From the NCBI GenBank assembly GCA_014529385.2, contig CM043945.1, forward strand, positions 140,036,241-140,100,240: 64,000 bases of DNA, given 5' to 3'. Below the pieces are notes generated by a model. It had not been told where the DNA came from. It worked only from the letters and a program-made list of their open reading frames with translations, and did not search any database. The position numbers and the translations under genes were made by a program. Position 1 is the first letter of the stretch. Each line of letters begins with the position of its first letter. Positions 20,975 through 33,479 of the stretch are shown piece by piece. The stretch is from Adiantum capillus-veneris (Eukaryota > Streptophyta > Polypodiopsida > Polypodiales > Pteridaceae).

Positions 20975-21970
20975 GGGTTACAGGTTGCAGATTACAGGTT
21001 ACAGGTTACGGTTACAGGTACAGGTACAGGTACAGGTGATTCACACAGGTACATGTAGCTGGAGTACAGTGATATACTAGCAGTGATGTCACTTGCAGTT
21101 GTTGTGGGAATGCATCACTTGGCGCCTATTTGAGCGCATTGTCTGCTGAATTGTACGTTACTTGTGGAAACTGCCATTGTACGCATTTGTGGAGCCATAC
21201 TTGGTTGTATTTGGCAGTCCCAGCCATTTCTGAGACTTGGTCTGGAAGATAGTCATTTCTGAGACTTGACTATATGCGATTTGCATTAGCCTTCGTGTGA
21301 GGGTCGATAGCGTGAGGTTTTTATTGAGCTGGGGGATTCTCAAATGTGGAGATCCTTTCGGTGATACAGGTAGCTGGAGCACCCTTTTTGTGACCTCGCC
21401 ATAGGCTATGTACTAGTGATTCCTACTTGATGCTCGGGTTCTATTGTTGACAGTTTATGCATACATAGACAGTCTATATTTTGGGTTCCTACTGCTCTAC
21501 TTCTGGGGAAACTCTGTCAAAATTTTCCCAAGTTATGATGGCTGGTTTTTTGGTATTTTGAGCCATTTATGCTGTTATGCTGCTGAAATTTTGGCAAAAT
21601 CAGAGGTTGAGTCAGGTGTGCCTTTTTGGGAGCTTCATGGTTGGCTTTAATGGATGATCAAAATGGCCCTCAGTTCACTCCTTTTCATTTAACTCAAAGA
21701 ATTCAGATTAATGTTCATGTGTCCAGGAAGATCTTTTTCCAGCAGCGCATAGTCTTTATGTTTGGGCCAAGAAGATTGAGAGAGATCCTGGAATGTCCTT
21801 TGCCTGTTGTAATTCCAATGATCAACTACGAAAACTCATTTGATGTGCATATGTTTGTCCTTATCTAAAGCTGAGCTCCATTGAAGTTTCTAGGGATTGG
21901 GTAGTGAAAAGTTTTGGGTTCTTGCACGTGTGTTCGAAAGGGTTCTCAAAGCATCATAATTTGGGTAGCC
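20975..21970 (+). other. Untranslated leader with TTACAGG/GTACAG repeats
   Basis: Between primer site and gag lies about 1 kb without a convincing frame. At 20977-21037 it carries a short tandem tract of TTACAGG units passing into TACAGG units. The rest holds nothing I can name. Confidence 0.6.
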
Positions 21971-23209
21971 ATGGCTTTCTCTTATCCGGAGTTTCATGGA
22001 AGAAGTGATGAAGATGTTGAAGAATTTTTGGAAAAGATGGAGGTTGCCTACATTAGCAACCAGATTCATGACCCTGCGCAGATGTTACGCCTTCTCCAAA
22101 TTTGTTTGAAGAGTGACGCACGAGTTTGGTCTAAAGCATTTGAAGAGGAGTTGCGTGTGGCTGATCCACCTGTAAGGTTGAGTTGGGACAATCTAAGGCA
22201 TGGATTGGAAGTGGAGTTTGTGAAGATAGAAGATCCTGACAAGGTGTGGCAAGAAGTACAGGCTTTGGTGCAAAAGGAAGGTGAGCCAGTAGATGCGTAC
22301 ATACGTAAGTTTTCATTGGCATGGGAGCGAATGTGCAAGGCTTTAGCACCACAGGTACCCCCGCCTGACATGATGAAGAAGGACAGGTTCTTGGCTGGTC
22401 TTTGGGAGAATATACGTTGGAGAGTGGAGCTAAAGAAGCCTAGGACATATGAGGATGCACTAGAGGTAGCAAGGAACAAAGAGTGGAAGCTGAGGAAAAT
22501 GAGCCAGTTAGGGGTGGAGTCTTTGCCAATGAGGTCTGAATTTCAGCCTATAGAGTCTTTACAAGGGCGCATATCAGGGGTTCATCATGAACCAGTAGTT
22601 CCTGTTACTACTCAGGTTATGCCAGCAGTGGTCACTACAACAGTGCAAGATGATGGGCTAAGGCAAGACATGAGGCAAATGGTAGATTTGATGAAGAATC
22701 TCAGCCTAAACATGCTAGGTCAAGTGGGAAATAATCGAGGTCGAGGGAGGTTCGCAAATCAGCAAGGAGGTGAAGAAAGGCCTAGGAATGGTGTTGGACA
22801 AAGCAATGGTAGGTTTTGGAGGCAGACGCCTACATGTTATAATTGTGGAGAGTTGGGTCACATCAGCCCGCAATGTGATAAGCCACCAAGGATGGGGGGA
22901 GACATGTATCCATTGCCAAGACAGGTGCTAACTAGGTCAAATGATTATGGCATCGAAATTAAGGGAGATGAAGGAACCAGTGGAATGACCCAGGAGGAAA
23001 AGGGAAAGACAAAAGTGCTAAGTGTAGTCACCTTGGAGAAGGCATCAAAGCTAGAGGATACATTAGTGATGCCTATTGGGAAGAGGACCACAGAGGATAA
23101 GGAAGGAAGAAGTGCCCCTGGTCCTAGTAAGAAGAAAGGAAAGAGCCATGAAGGTGAGGATGTCAAGGCCAAGAGGAAAAGGAGAGCTCGTCGAAAGTTT
23201 CATGTTTAA
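21971..23209 (+). CDS. gag of the Tat-lineage element
   Basis: The ATG at 21971 opens MAFSYPEFHGRSDEDVEEF, a typical retrotransposon gag start. It is followed by an alpha-helical capsid region to about 22500. A nucleocapsid knuckle CYNCGELGHISPQC lies at about 22835-22875. The carboxyl end is highly charged and lysine- and arginine-rich (about 22950-23205). Gag would assemble the particle and bind genomic RNA. The frame reads through this domain without interruption. It belongs to a fossil copy whose downstream coding region has breaks. Confidence 0.85.
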   Translation: MAFSYPEFHGRSDEDVEEFLEKMEVAYISNQIHDPAQMLRLLQICLKSDARVWSKAFEEELRVADPPVRLSWDNLRHGLEVEFVKIEDPDKVWQEVQALVQKEGEPVDAYIRKFSLAWERMCKALAPQVPPPDMMKKDRFLAGLWENIRWRVELKKPRTYEDALEVARNKEWKLRKMSQLGVESLPMRSEFQPIESLQGRISGVHHEPVVPVTTQVMPAVVTTTVQDDGLRQDMRQMVDLMKNLSLNMLGQVGNNRGRGRFANQQGGEERPRNGVGQSNGRFWRQTPTCYNCGELGHISPQCDKPPRMGGDMYPLPRQVLTRSNDYGIEIKGDEGTSGMTQEEKGKTKVLSVVTLEKASKLEDTLVMPIGKRTTEDKEGRSAPGPSKKKGKSHEGEDVKAKRKRRARRKFHV

Positions 23210-23229
23210 GATTTTCCACTAGGGGATGG

Positions 23230-26200
23230 GCAATTAAGCTATGACTTAAAGGAGGATCTGACGAGCAGGAAGGCAGATGTTACTTTTGGGCAGCTTATAG
23301 AGATGGTGCCTAAGCTAAAGCGACAGTGGAAGAGGATGGTTAACCCAATGGAGAAAGAGCCAGAGAGAGGTTCAGTAAAGGTGTTGGCAATGGATGAGCT
23401 ACCAGACATTTGTCCAATAGTAGATGTGTGGCATAAAAGGAAAAATTTGGGACAAGGTTATGTGGATGGCGGAGCCCAAATATGCGTCATAACACACTCA
23501 TGCGTTGAGAAGATGGGTCTCACAGTGGCTGGGGTGTCAGGTTTTCGGATCAGATTGGCAAACCATCAAAAAGTAAAATGCTTGGGTGTTGTAAAGAGCT
23601 TAGAAGTGGAGGCATATGATGCAAAGGCAGTGGTTGATTTTCATGTGATGCCAGCAGGGTTGGGAGCATATCCTATTATACTGGGCAGACCATGGTTACG
23701 TGCAGTGGGAGCTGTTCAAGATTGGCGACATGGTACGATTAGCCTCTATGGAAAGACAGGTACCAAGAAGCTTTATAATATGGACACAAGGAAATGATTA
23801 GAGGAGCTTTATGAAGATGAGGATGAGTCTAGTGATGAAGACTCTTCCACGGTGACAGATGAGGACAGTGATAGCACTACCAGCAGTGATGAGGATGCTG
23901 ATGTTGCATTTCTTTTGATGGACAAAGAAATCCAGGAGTTTGGTTTAGTTGCATTTGCGAATGAGGTTGAAGATGAAAGTGAAGGGCCTTATGAAGTGAT
24001 TGAAGGGCTGATGCAAACCAAGGTTGAGTTGTCAAAGAAGCAGGAATTAATGACGCAAATGATTAGTGGAGACCTCTCAGCTATGGAGAAGGATATGTTT
24101 TTGCATATGCTGGCTAGTTTTCCTGATTTGTTCATTACTTCATATGAAGAGATCAGAGGGTTCAAGGGTGAAGAGATGCATATAGAGCTGAAAGAAGGTG
24201 CTAAGCCAGTGCGGCAAAGGCTAAGAAGGATGGGTCAAGAGCAAATGGAAGCCTTGCGGGTAGAGGTGGACAAGTTATTGAAGGCAGGGTTCATAGTCCC
24301 TGTGGAGACCACAGAATGGGTGAGTCCAGTAGTAGTCAGTCCAAAGAAGGATGGGAAGTGGAGGATTTGTGTAGATTTTAAACCCTTAAATGCAGCCACT
24401 AAGAAGAACCCATATCCTCTTCCATTCATCGATCAGATCTTGGATTCAGTGGCAGGTTATGAGAGGTACAGTGTGTGTGATGGTTTTTCAGGCTATTTTC
24501 AATTGAAGATTGCTCTTAAAGACCGCACAAAGACAACTTTTATTACGCCATGGGGCTGCTATTGCTACACAGTATTGCCATTTGGGTTGTCAAATGGACC
24601 TTCCTTCTATCAAGAGAGAGCAAATTGGGTGTTGGAACCATTCATTGGTAGTTGTGTTAAAGCTTTTATGGATGACTTTTGTGTCTATAGCAGTAGGGCT
24701 GATCACCATGAGAAGCTGCAGATGGTATTGGCTCGATATGATGAATGTGGAGGACAACTAAATCCAAAGAAATGTCATCTAGCACAGCCAAGGGTGAAGT
24801 TATTGGGCCACATGGTGTCAGAAAATGGCATTGAGGCTGATCTAGATAAGGTGAAGTCTATTATTCTTCTTCCATCACCTATGAGTACGAAGCAATTGGC
24901 AACCTTTATACACAAAGTGAAGTACATGGAACGGTTTATTCCATTGTCTTCGCAGCTTCTTTATCCATTACAGCAAGTGGCAAAGCATGATCCATTGCAA
25001 TGGGATGACAAGTGTGAAGAAGTGTTTCAAGAGGTGAAAGAGGTGTTAGGGGGGTTGTCAGCCATGCAGGCTCCTGATTGGGAGAAAGTTTTTTATGTAA
25101 ATCCATCAGTAGGGGATGATGCCATTGGAGCCATGCTATTGCAAAAGGGGAAGGGCAGCCATTATATGAGGCTAGTGTATTGTGCAAGCCGAGTGAAGTT
25201 GGTAGCGGAGAGAAAGTTATCGGAAGTAGAGCTAGTGATGGCCAGTGTAATATTTGCTTGTCGACGATTTCGTCATTACTTGCTACCACGGCCTTTTGTT
25301 TTCTTGACGAGTTATGCCTTTTTGCCACAGTTAATTAATGGTATTAACATGTCAAATGTGGTGAAGAAATGGATAATTGAGCTGCAAGAGTTTGAGTTCT
25401 CTTTTCTAGTGGAAGATAGTACAAGGGCTACCCTAGCTGATTTGTTGACCTACAAGGAGAATCCCCTTATTGTTAAGGAAGAGGTGGTGAGAAAGGTAGT
25501 TGAAGAAGTGCCATAGATCAGCAATGCACATGTGTTGTTCTTTGATGGTTCATACAGAAAGAGCCACGATGCAGCTTCAGGGGGTATAGCACTTTATGAT
25601 CCAGAGGGGAAGCTAGTATGCAAGAGAGGGTTCAAATTGGATGCGCATAGTAACAATGAGGCTGAATATGCTACATTGGAAGCCGGATTACACATTTGTT
25701 TGAAGCATGGGGTTCGAAGGTTGAGCATAAAAGGTGATGCCTTGTTAGTGGTGAAGCAAGTGCTGGGTGTGTGGAAGAGCAAGAACACCTCATTGAAGGA
25801 AATGTGCTTTAGAATTAAAGGCCTGTTAAAAAAGTTTGAAGCATGGAGCATCAAACACATTGAACGTGCTCTAAATGGAGAGGCACATGAAGCAGCTCCA
25901 GGCATGATTGGGGAGCTATTCGTGTTAAGGACCAATTTACCTCTTTATCATGGTCGGGAAAGTTTGGCTCAAGAAGAGGAGTTTTTGCTAACAGGAATCA
26001 TTCCAAAGGAGATTCACAAGTCTAAGAAGTATGGCTTTGTGCGTAGAGCATACATGTACAAATTGATTGACGATGTCTTATACATGAAAGGAGCTGATCT
26101 CGTGTTGAGGCGTGTACCTTGGCGGGAGGAGCTTTACAGAGTGTTGGAAGAGAATCATGAAGGCGCATGTGGTGGCCATTTTGCTCTAAAGATCACCTTG

Positions 26201-27160
26201 CATAAAATTTTGCAAGAGGGGTATGTATGGCCTAGTTTGCACAAGGATGTTCACCATTGGTGTAGGTCTTGCAATAGGTGTCAAGCATTTGGGAAGAGAG
26301 TGTTGAAGCCAGAGCTACGAAAAACCATTATGGCGTTTGATGTGTTTGAAAAGTGGGGGATTGATGCAATAGGCCCGTTACCTATCACAAGCAGGGGCAA
26401 AAGCTATATTTTGACGGCAGTGGACTATCTTTCTAGATGGGCAGAGGCTATAGCAGTAAAACAGATCACTGCAAAGGATGTGGCAAAATTTGTGTATGAT
26501 GAAATATGTTGCAAGTTTGGGGTGCCATTAGAGCTACTTTCAGATAAGGGGCCAGGATTTAGAGCTAAACTGCTAGACTTCTTATGCACAAAGATGAAGA
26601 TTAGGCACCAACATACCACTCCTTATTACCCGCAGTGTAATGGCTTAAATGAAAGGTTCAATGGTGAGTTGGTACAAATTCTTTCTAAAGTGACAGAGCA
26701 CCAAGGAAAGAATTGGGATTTGGAATTGCCTAGTGCATTATGGGCTTACCGTACTTCAGTGAAGACAGGTACAGGGTTTACTCCATTTCATTTGGTGTAT
26801 GGAAAGGAAGCACTATTGCCTGTGGAGGTAAAGTTGCCTGCGATCAAGATGTTAGAGAAGTTGCTTGGGCCGCCTAGTGATGCATTCAAAGAGAGGCTCT
26901 TGCAGTTACAAGAGGTCCAGTTGGATAGGATGAGCGCATTGGAGCATTATGGGCAGATGCAGGATAAGGCTTTGGCAAAGATAAATGAAAAGGTCAAAAG
27001 TAAGGGTATCAAGAAACATGACTTGGTTTTGCGCTATAACAGTAAGCTGGACAACACCTTCCAAAAGAAGTTTCAAATTAAGTGGGAAGGCCCTTTCAAG
27101 GTAGTAGAGTGTTTTCCAAATGGCACATATCAGCTGGCTAACCTGGATGGTGCTTTCTGA
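23230..27160 (+). pseudogene. pol region: protease, RT, two RNase H domains, integrase
   Basis: The aspartic protease-like part lies at about 23440-23720 (YVDGGAQICVI, ILGRPWL). RT spans about 24170-24900, with the catalytic box AFMDDFC at about 24660-24682. An RNase H-like part at about 25080-25340 keeps the fold text but is degenerate. A second RNase H of archaeal type follows at about 25530-25900, with FFDGSYRKSHDAASGG and NNEAEYATL. The integrase has its zinc-binding part at about 26150-26300 (GHFALKIT...CNRCQ) and its core at about 26340-26800 (WGIDAIGPLP, SDKGPGF, NGLNERFNGEL). This order identifies the Tat lineage. The region has about three breaks and is a fossil. Confidence 0.88.
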
Positions 27161-27256
27161 AGAGCGAGTGATGTCTGTGAGGGATGAGGAGACCTGTGAT
27201 GCGGCGAGTCTCATATCTCTCTTTGCTGCTGCTGATCATGAATGATCTAGCAGGCT

Positions 27257-27270
27257 AGGGGGTGGGCAAA
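27257..27270 (+). other. Polypurine tract
   Basis: AGGGGGTGGGCAAA lies three bases before the 3' LTR, the expected position for plus-strand priming. Confidence 0.7.
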
Positions 27271-27273
27271 TTA

Positions 27274-28211
27274 TGTCAGGAGTTTTTTGGAGCAAGGGAT
27301 TGCGCATATGTACATACACATGCACGGTGCATCAAATAAAGAATTGCCCATTTTCCTTAGCCAGGTGGTTACGTGGGGCCCACATGTGTACAGGTAGGAC
27401 AGCATGTACATAGTTCATCGATTTTCACTATCACCAGTACCAGTATGTTTTTTCTACAATAATGAGGAGTTTATAGCGCGTAAAACTTCTCGAGGAAGCT
27501 ATCCGCGGGCCGACGACGTGAGGTCAGCAGGTGCGTTAGATGGCATCTAGTGGCGTCAGGAGGGCGAACGAGGTCAATATTTGCACGCGGATGAGGACGG
27601 ACACAACGTGGGTGTTTTCTTGTGAGAGTTATGCAGAAAGGTCATCATTAGGACCACTTTTTGGGGCCACTTCACGTGGTGGCGAGATGCATTAGTGGAA
27701 AAAAGCTGAGTGCCAGGTGTGCGAATGATGCAAAAAGGTGACAACTATGCACTGCGAGGTCAGTTTTTGACCTGTTCGGGGTCCGTTTGAGGTCATCTAA
27801 AAGGCCAAGGGTGCCCAACTAATAAAGCTAAGTGTGGGAACTGAAAAAACTGAGAGAAGACCAGAAAAAACGTGGAGAAGAGAGGAGGAACAGCCGCAGG
27901 TGTGTTTTTGCCCATTTTGGAGCCTGTTTTGGCCGTAAACTGCTCATCCGAGGTCGGATTTGAGCACTTTGACATTGTAGACTAGGGTTTTGGGCCGTTT
28001 CGGACGCGATGGCACTGTCCATTTTGCCAAATTCCTCACTCTTTTCTTGCTGTTTTTCTGTGTAAGTTTCTCCTATGAGCGAAGTTTCTGCTCTAGTTTG
28101 TGATTGTATCTGGTATCTTTTACCCATAGTGTGTGAGCTGTTTGCCCATTGGTGTTGGCCCAAGCTCATTTGTATCTAAACATCAGAAATTCTCCTCTCT
28201 TGAGCTGAGTT

Positions 28212-28258
<47 letters not shown>

Positions 28259-28434
28259 CTGTGTGGAGTGGGCAAGTGGATAGTTTCTCTCCTCTCACTC
28301 CAGAGGTGTGTTCCCTGTCTCGGCCAGGTGTGTTGTCTAAGCCGAGTGGTGCCCCATAGTGTGTGTGTGTATCATTCCAAGAGTGTGTGTCGGGTCGTTA
28401 TAGAGGTGCTGTGTGTGTTTTCATCCCGCTCACA
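27274..28434 (+). repeat. 3' LTR of the Tat-lineage element
   Basis: This 1,161-bp repeat is more than 99% identical to 19754-20904. The main length difference is the expanded TG tract at 28217-28256. Confidence 0.93.
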
Positions 28435-29141
28435 CCGCTAATATCAGAGATGGCATCTACTGAGATTCGTGTAATGAAATGAATTTCTTAGGATCGTATG
28501 CACATACTGCCAATGAAAAGGGCACAACATCTAACCTAGCTTTACCAAGACAAGTTACTCTAAGCTTAAGGTTTTTTTTCCAAAAAAACTATCCTTAGTG
28601 GTCGGTATCAGGCCTGCCCAAAGTAGGCCGATTTCCAAGCGCATCAGCAGGTCCTTCCACTTGGTTGGGACTCACTCCCATCCAACCTGAGTCTAAATAT
28701 AGACCAACGGTTATTAGTCCTAGCTGAAAAGGACCATCCCCCGTTGCATCCCAGAGGTAAACACCTGTGCCGGCCTTTTTCCAAACATTTAAAACAAATT
28801 TCACGCTTAAAATTTCTATGTTATACTAGGGTTATCCACGTAAAGCTTCTCGGTAAAATTTTCAATCCTAGTTGAAATTTAGATTAAGTTCATTGAGTTA
28901 TAATCTCTTAATTTTTATTTTCTAATAAGAAAACAATGAGTCTCTTGGGAGTTTAAGGTTTTGTCTCGACGTAATTTTCAAGTTAACCCCGTCTTGGGTG
29001 AATCCCATTTATACATGCTAGTGTAGTGAAAAATGCTCGTGCAATAGAGTATGAATATTAATAAACTTTTCTTTAAGATGGGATTTAGGCATACCTCGGT
29101 TATCTTAAGAGGATTAATTATGTAGCTAGCAGAGGCTTAAG
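28435..29141. other. Intergenic DNA between retroelements
   Basis: I see no gene. The first half has a region near 28600-28790 of balanced composition without long frames. The rest is AT-rich. No terminal repeats or RNA genes were recognised. Confidence 0.4.
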
Positions 29142-29367
29142 TGTTGGAATTAGGGTTGCAAAAAAACACACACACCTTGGAGAAGACGAGGAAGCTCAAG
29201 GCACACAACAGAGAGTATATTACTTAGTGAGCAATAGAAAGATAAGATAGCCCTAGAGTGATGGGCATATATACAATGCACGTGGGAAAAACCTCCTAGT
29301 GAGGGAAAAAATGCCCCGGTGTCCTAAGTGTGTTCACACACATCACTACCACATGTATATGGTAACA
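29142..29367 (-). repeat. 3' LTR of the first copia relic
   Basis: This 226-bp repeat starts TGTTGG and ends TAACA. It is similar to 30877-31100 and, in reverse orientation, to 63851-64000. Confidence 0.85.
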
Positions 29368-30876
29368 AATCCCCCTTGGGAGTGATACGGCGAACGAGAG
29401 CTAATAGGGAAGTACCATGCCCTAAGGACGTGATCATTCCACAAAGCGGAGTAAGCCCAAAGCTTTGCGAAAAGCTTCAAACTTCTCATGAGACAATGCT
29501 TTTGTGAAAAGATCTGCAAGGTTGTCTTGTGTTGGCACATAAGCCAAGCTGATCTCTCCTAATGAGAGCCTCTCCCCGACAGAGTGGTAATGCACCTCAA
29601 TGTGCTTTGTGCGAGCATGAAAAATCGGGTTCCTCAAAATTGCCAATACGCTTTGACTGTCAGTGTAGATAGTGTTGGCAGTGTCATGTCCAAGACCCAA
29701 ATCAGCCCCATAAGGCGTTTGAGCCATACACACTCAATCGTAGCTGTGAAGATTGCCCTATGCTTAGCCTCACAACTGGAAGTGGCCACAGTAGGTTGCT
29801 TCTTGCTCAACCATGATATACATGAGCTGCGGAGCATGAAACAAAAACCACTTGTGGACACTCGCATGTCAAAACAACCAGCCCAATTTGAGTCCGAAAA
29901 AGCATGTAAATCTTGCGGCAATGATCCCCTCTTTGGATAAAACAAGCCAAGATGTAAAGTGCCACTTAAGTAGCAAAAAATCCTCTTGACAACCTGCCAA
30001 TGCTTAGACTCTGGGCTATGCATGAATCTGCTGACCTGTGAGACTGCAAATTGAATATTTGGCCTCGTGTTGCATACATAGATACGGCAGCCAACAACAG
30101 TTTTGTAAAGAGTGACATCGACAGGATCACTAGCATCATGAAGACTTAATTTCAAACCTGTTTCCATGGGAGTGGCAATAGGTTTGCAATTCTCAAGTCG
30201 AAACTTACATAGCAATGAAACCATGTAACTTGTCTGGCACGAAGCAATACCACCATCACACTGCTTAATAATATACCCAAGTAATGATGCAACTACCCCA
30301 AATCTTTCATCTTGAAAGTAGCATTCAAATCAACCTAAAATTCAGCAATATGTCTCTCGTTTGGTCCAGTGATCAACAAATCATCGACATAGAGAACCAC
30401 AATGAGATTTAGATCACCCTCACGCTTTACATACAATGTGCTTTCAATTGGACTGTTGCAAAAGCCTCGTTTGACCAAATGAGTGTCAGCCTTCTCATAC
30501 CAAGCACGGGGAGATTGCTTCAACCATACAAAGCTTTCTTACATTTGCACACTTTATCTTCCTGCCCTTTAATGATAAAACACATAAACTTCCTCAAATA
30601 TGTCACCATTCAAGAAAGCAGGAACAATGTCTGATTGATTACATCCCAACCAACATGAGATGCCAATGCAGATAGAAAACGCACAATAGTCATACGACAA
30701 GTGGGAGCAAAAGTCTCTTCATAATTTATGCCTTTTTGTTGTGCATAACCTTTTGCAACAAGTTGAACCTTATAGCGATCAATCTCACCATCCGGCTTGC
30801 GTTTCAACTTGTAAATCCACTTCGTACCAATGGCCTTTTTTCCAAGAGGCAAATCACATAAAGACCATGCGTCATT
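29142..30876 (-). mobile_element. Ty1/copia relic, 3' part
   Basis: On the minus strand, an LTR at 29142-29367 (TGTTGGAATT...GGTAACA) is followed inward by a purine tract (CCAAGGGGGATT). Then come copia RNase H (about 29434-30224, with YTDSQSVLAIL and CEAKHRAI) and reverse transcriptase (about 30335-30870, with VVLYVDDLLI). The RT-before-RNase H order at the 3' end of pol is the copia arrangement. The element stops where the LTR of a sister copy begins at 30877, so its front half is absent. It carries several breaks and is a fossil. Confidence 0.88.
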
Positions 30877-31100
30877 TGTTGGAATTAGGGCTGCAAGGAG
30901 ACGCACACAGCTTGGAGAAGACGAAGGAAGCTCAAGGCACACAATAGAGAGTGTATTACTTAGTGTGCCATGGAAAGATAGATAGCCCTAGAGTGATGGA
31001 TGTATATACAATGCATGGGGGGAAAAACCTCCTAAAGAGGGAAAAATGCCCCGACAATTCTAGTGTGTTCACACATCCCTACCACATGTATATGGTAAGA
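30877..31100 (-). repeat. 3' LTR of the second copia relic
   Basis: This 224-bp repeat begins TGTTGGAATT. It matches 29142-29367 over its full length with scattered differences. A purine-rich tract follows on its inner side, as in the sister copy. Confidence 0.85.
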
Positions 31101-31339
31101 AAGCCCTCCTGGGAGTGATGCGGTGAACAAGGGCTAGCACAAAGAGTAAAGGGAAGTGCTATGCCCTGAGGACAAGATCAGTCCACAAAGGGGAGCAAGC
31201 CCAAAGCTTTTCGGAAAGCTTCAAACTTCTCACGAGACAATGCCTTTGTGAAAAGATCTACAAGGTTGTCCTATGTTGGCACATAAGCCAAGCTGATCTC
31301 TCCTATTGAGAGCCTCTCACTGACACAGTGGTAATGCAC

Positions 31340-33068
31340 CTCAATGTGCTTTGTGCGAGCATGAAAAACTGGGTTCTTCGCAACTACCAATGTGCTCTGA
31401 CTTCAGTGTAGATGATGTTGGGAATGTCTTGTCCAACACCCAAATCAGCCATAAGGCGTTTGAGCCATACACACTCAACCGTAGCTGTGAAGACTGCCCT
31501 TTACTTAGTCTCACAACTGAAAGTGGCCACAATAGGTTGCTTCTTGGTCAACCATGAAATACATGAACTGCCAAGCATGAAACAAAAAACACTTGTGGAC
31601 ACTTGCGTGTCATAACAACCAGCCCAATTTGAGTCTGAAAAAGCACCCAAATCTAGCAACAATGATCCCCCCTTGGGATGAAACAAGCCAAGATGCAAAG
31701 TGCCACTCAAGTAGCAAAAAATCCTCTTGACTGCCTGCCACTGCTTAGACCCTGGGCTATGCATAAATCTGTTGACCTGTGAGCCTGCAAACTGAATATC
31801 CGGCCTTATGTTGCATACATAAATGAGACATCCAACAATAGTTTGGTAAAGAGTGACATCAACAAGATCATCAGCTTCATATAGACTCAACTTAAAACCT
31901 GTTTCCATGGGAGTGGCAATAGGTCTGCAATCCTCAAGTCCAAACTTGCATAGCAGTGCCTCTATGTAACTTTTTTAACACAAAGCAATACCACCATTAC
32001 ACTGCTTAAATTGTATGCCCAAGTAATGATGCAACAGTCCTAAATCTTTTGTCTTGAAAATAGCATTCAAATCAGCCTTAATTCAGCAATATGTGCCTCA
32101 TTGGGAACAGTGATCAACAAATCATCCACATAAAGCACAACAATGAGAAGTACATCGCCCTCACGCTTGACATACAATGTGCTTTCTGTTGGACTGTTAC
32201 GACATCCTCGCTTGACCAAATGAGTGTTAGCTGTCTCATACCAAGCATGAGGAGATTTCTTTAACCCACACAAAGCCTTCTTACATCTGCACACTTTGTC
32301 CTCTTGTCCTTTCTTGACAAAACCGCGAGGCTACGTTACACTTCCTTAAAAATGTCACCATTCAAGAAAGTAGTAACAATAGCGGATTGATGTACATCCC
32401 AACCAAAATGAGCTGCCAATGCACATAGAAAATGAATAGTAGTCATATGACAAGTGGGAGCAAAACTTTCTTCATAATCTATGCATTTCTTCTGAGCATA
32501 GCCTCGCATAGCCTTTTGCAACAAGTCAAGCCTTATGGCGATCAACCTCACCATCCGGCTTGCGTTTCAATTTGTAAACCCACTTTGTACCAATGGCCTT
32601 GTTGCCAGGAGGCAAATCGCATAAAGTCCATGTGTCATTTTCTATAAGTGCATCATATTCTAATTACATGGTAGCCATCCAATTTTTTGAATTCTGTGCT
32701 TCATCAAAAGATAGGGGTTCCTCTATATCACATAAGCTAAACACAGTCAAAGCATAACAATCTGATGCATAAGAGGCATGGCGAGAACCTGAACAAGTAC
32801 GACTAGACAAAGATGCATCCAATTTACTGTCACGTTAAGTGTGCACCAACCATTTTGGCATACCTCTAGCCTGCTCATTTTCAGCGCTTTCCTCATCAAA
32901 TACATCATGTACATCTGCATCAGTAATAGGATGATTTGTAACATTTTCAAAAACCCCCATAGTCTGTACGTTTGCCTCATTTGAATTTACATTCAAACTT
33001 CCACCACTAAAAAGAGGCAATAAACTGTCATAAATGTCCTGTGAGCTTACATTACTATCTCTAGTACA
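31340..33068 (-). pseudogene. copia RT and RNase H region
   Basis: RNase H text lies at about 31340-31910 (YQTIVGCLIYVCN, PDIQFAGSQVNRFM, FSDSNWAGC). The reverse transcriptase lies at about 32060-32555, with the catalytic YVDD. The acidic linker at about 32750-33030 lies between integrase and RT in copia order. The region is broken and belongs to the relic at 30877-45490. Confidence 0.83.
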
Positions 33069-33479
33069 TGACCATTAGGAGAAATATGAACCTTGCATGG
33101 GCCTTGTAAGGAATCCTAATTTTTAGGGATTAAGGCTAATGGTGTGTAGGGTTAAGGGGACAAGGGCATTCAAGAAGCTAGTTTTGAGTAGGCTTTTCTA
33201 GCCTTTTTTTTAGACACATGTAGGATGTGGACCTAAGAGGTGACCTTCACTCTCTAACTTTTTGAAAGTGAAGGGAGTAAAGAGGTGTGGCCACATCATC
33301 AAAAACGTGGATCACTAAGAGCCAAAATTTGACTTTAAAAAAAAAAAAGTTAATTTTACTTATTTTTGACTTAAAACTCCCCCCCAACATATATCCATAT
33401 CAAAAAAGTATTTTTTGACATTTTTTAAAACTTACAAGCACTAAAAGTCCAATTTTTCAAAAAAAAAACTCCCCCCCAA

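Larger units (their letters stand above)
19754..28434 (+). mobile_element. Tat-lineage Ty3/gypsy element with dual RNase H, young
   Basis: The insertion is 8.68 kb, plus strand, with LTRs at 19754-20904 and 27274-28434. The flanks share CCGC (19750-19753 and 28435-28438), a probable 4-bp target duplication. After the 5' LTR comes a primer site of the TGGCGCC type, then a leader of about 1 kb, gag, protease, RT, a degenerate RNase H, a second (archaeal-type) RNase H and integrase. An RNase H of that second type between the ordinary RNase H and integrase is a known hallmark of the plant Tat lineage. The LTRs differ at only about five bases outside a TG microsatellite, so insertion was very recent. 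It is nearly whole, with about three breaks in the coding part. Confidence 0.93.

Noticed and set aside
20699-21058. Cys/Val-rich plus-strand frame
   Set aside because: It is produced by the TG microsatellite and TACAGG repeats.
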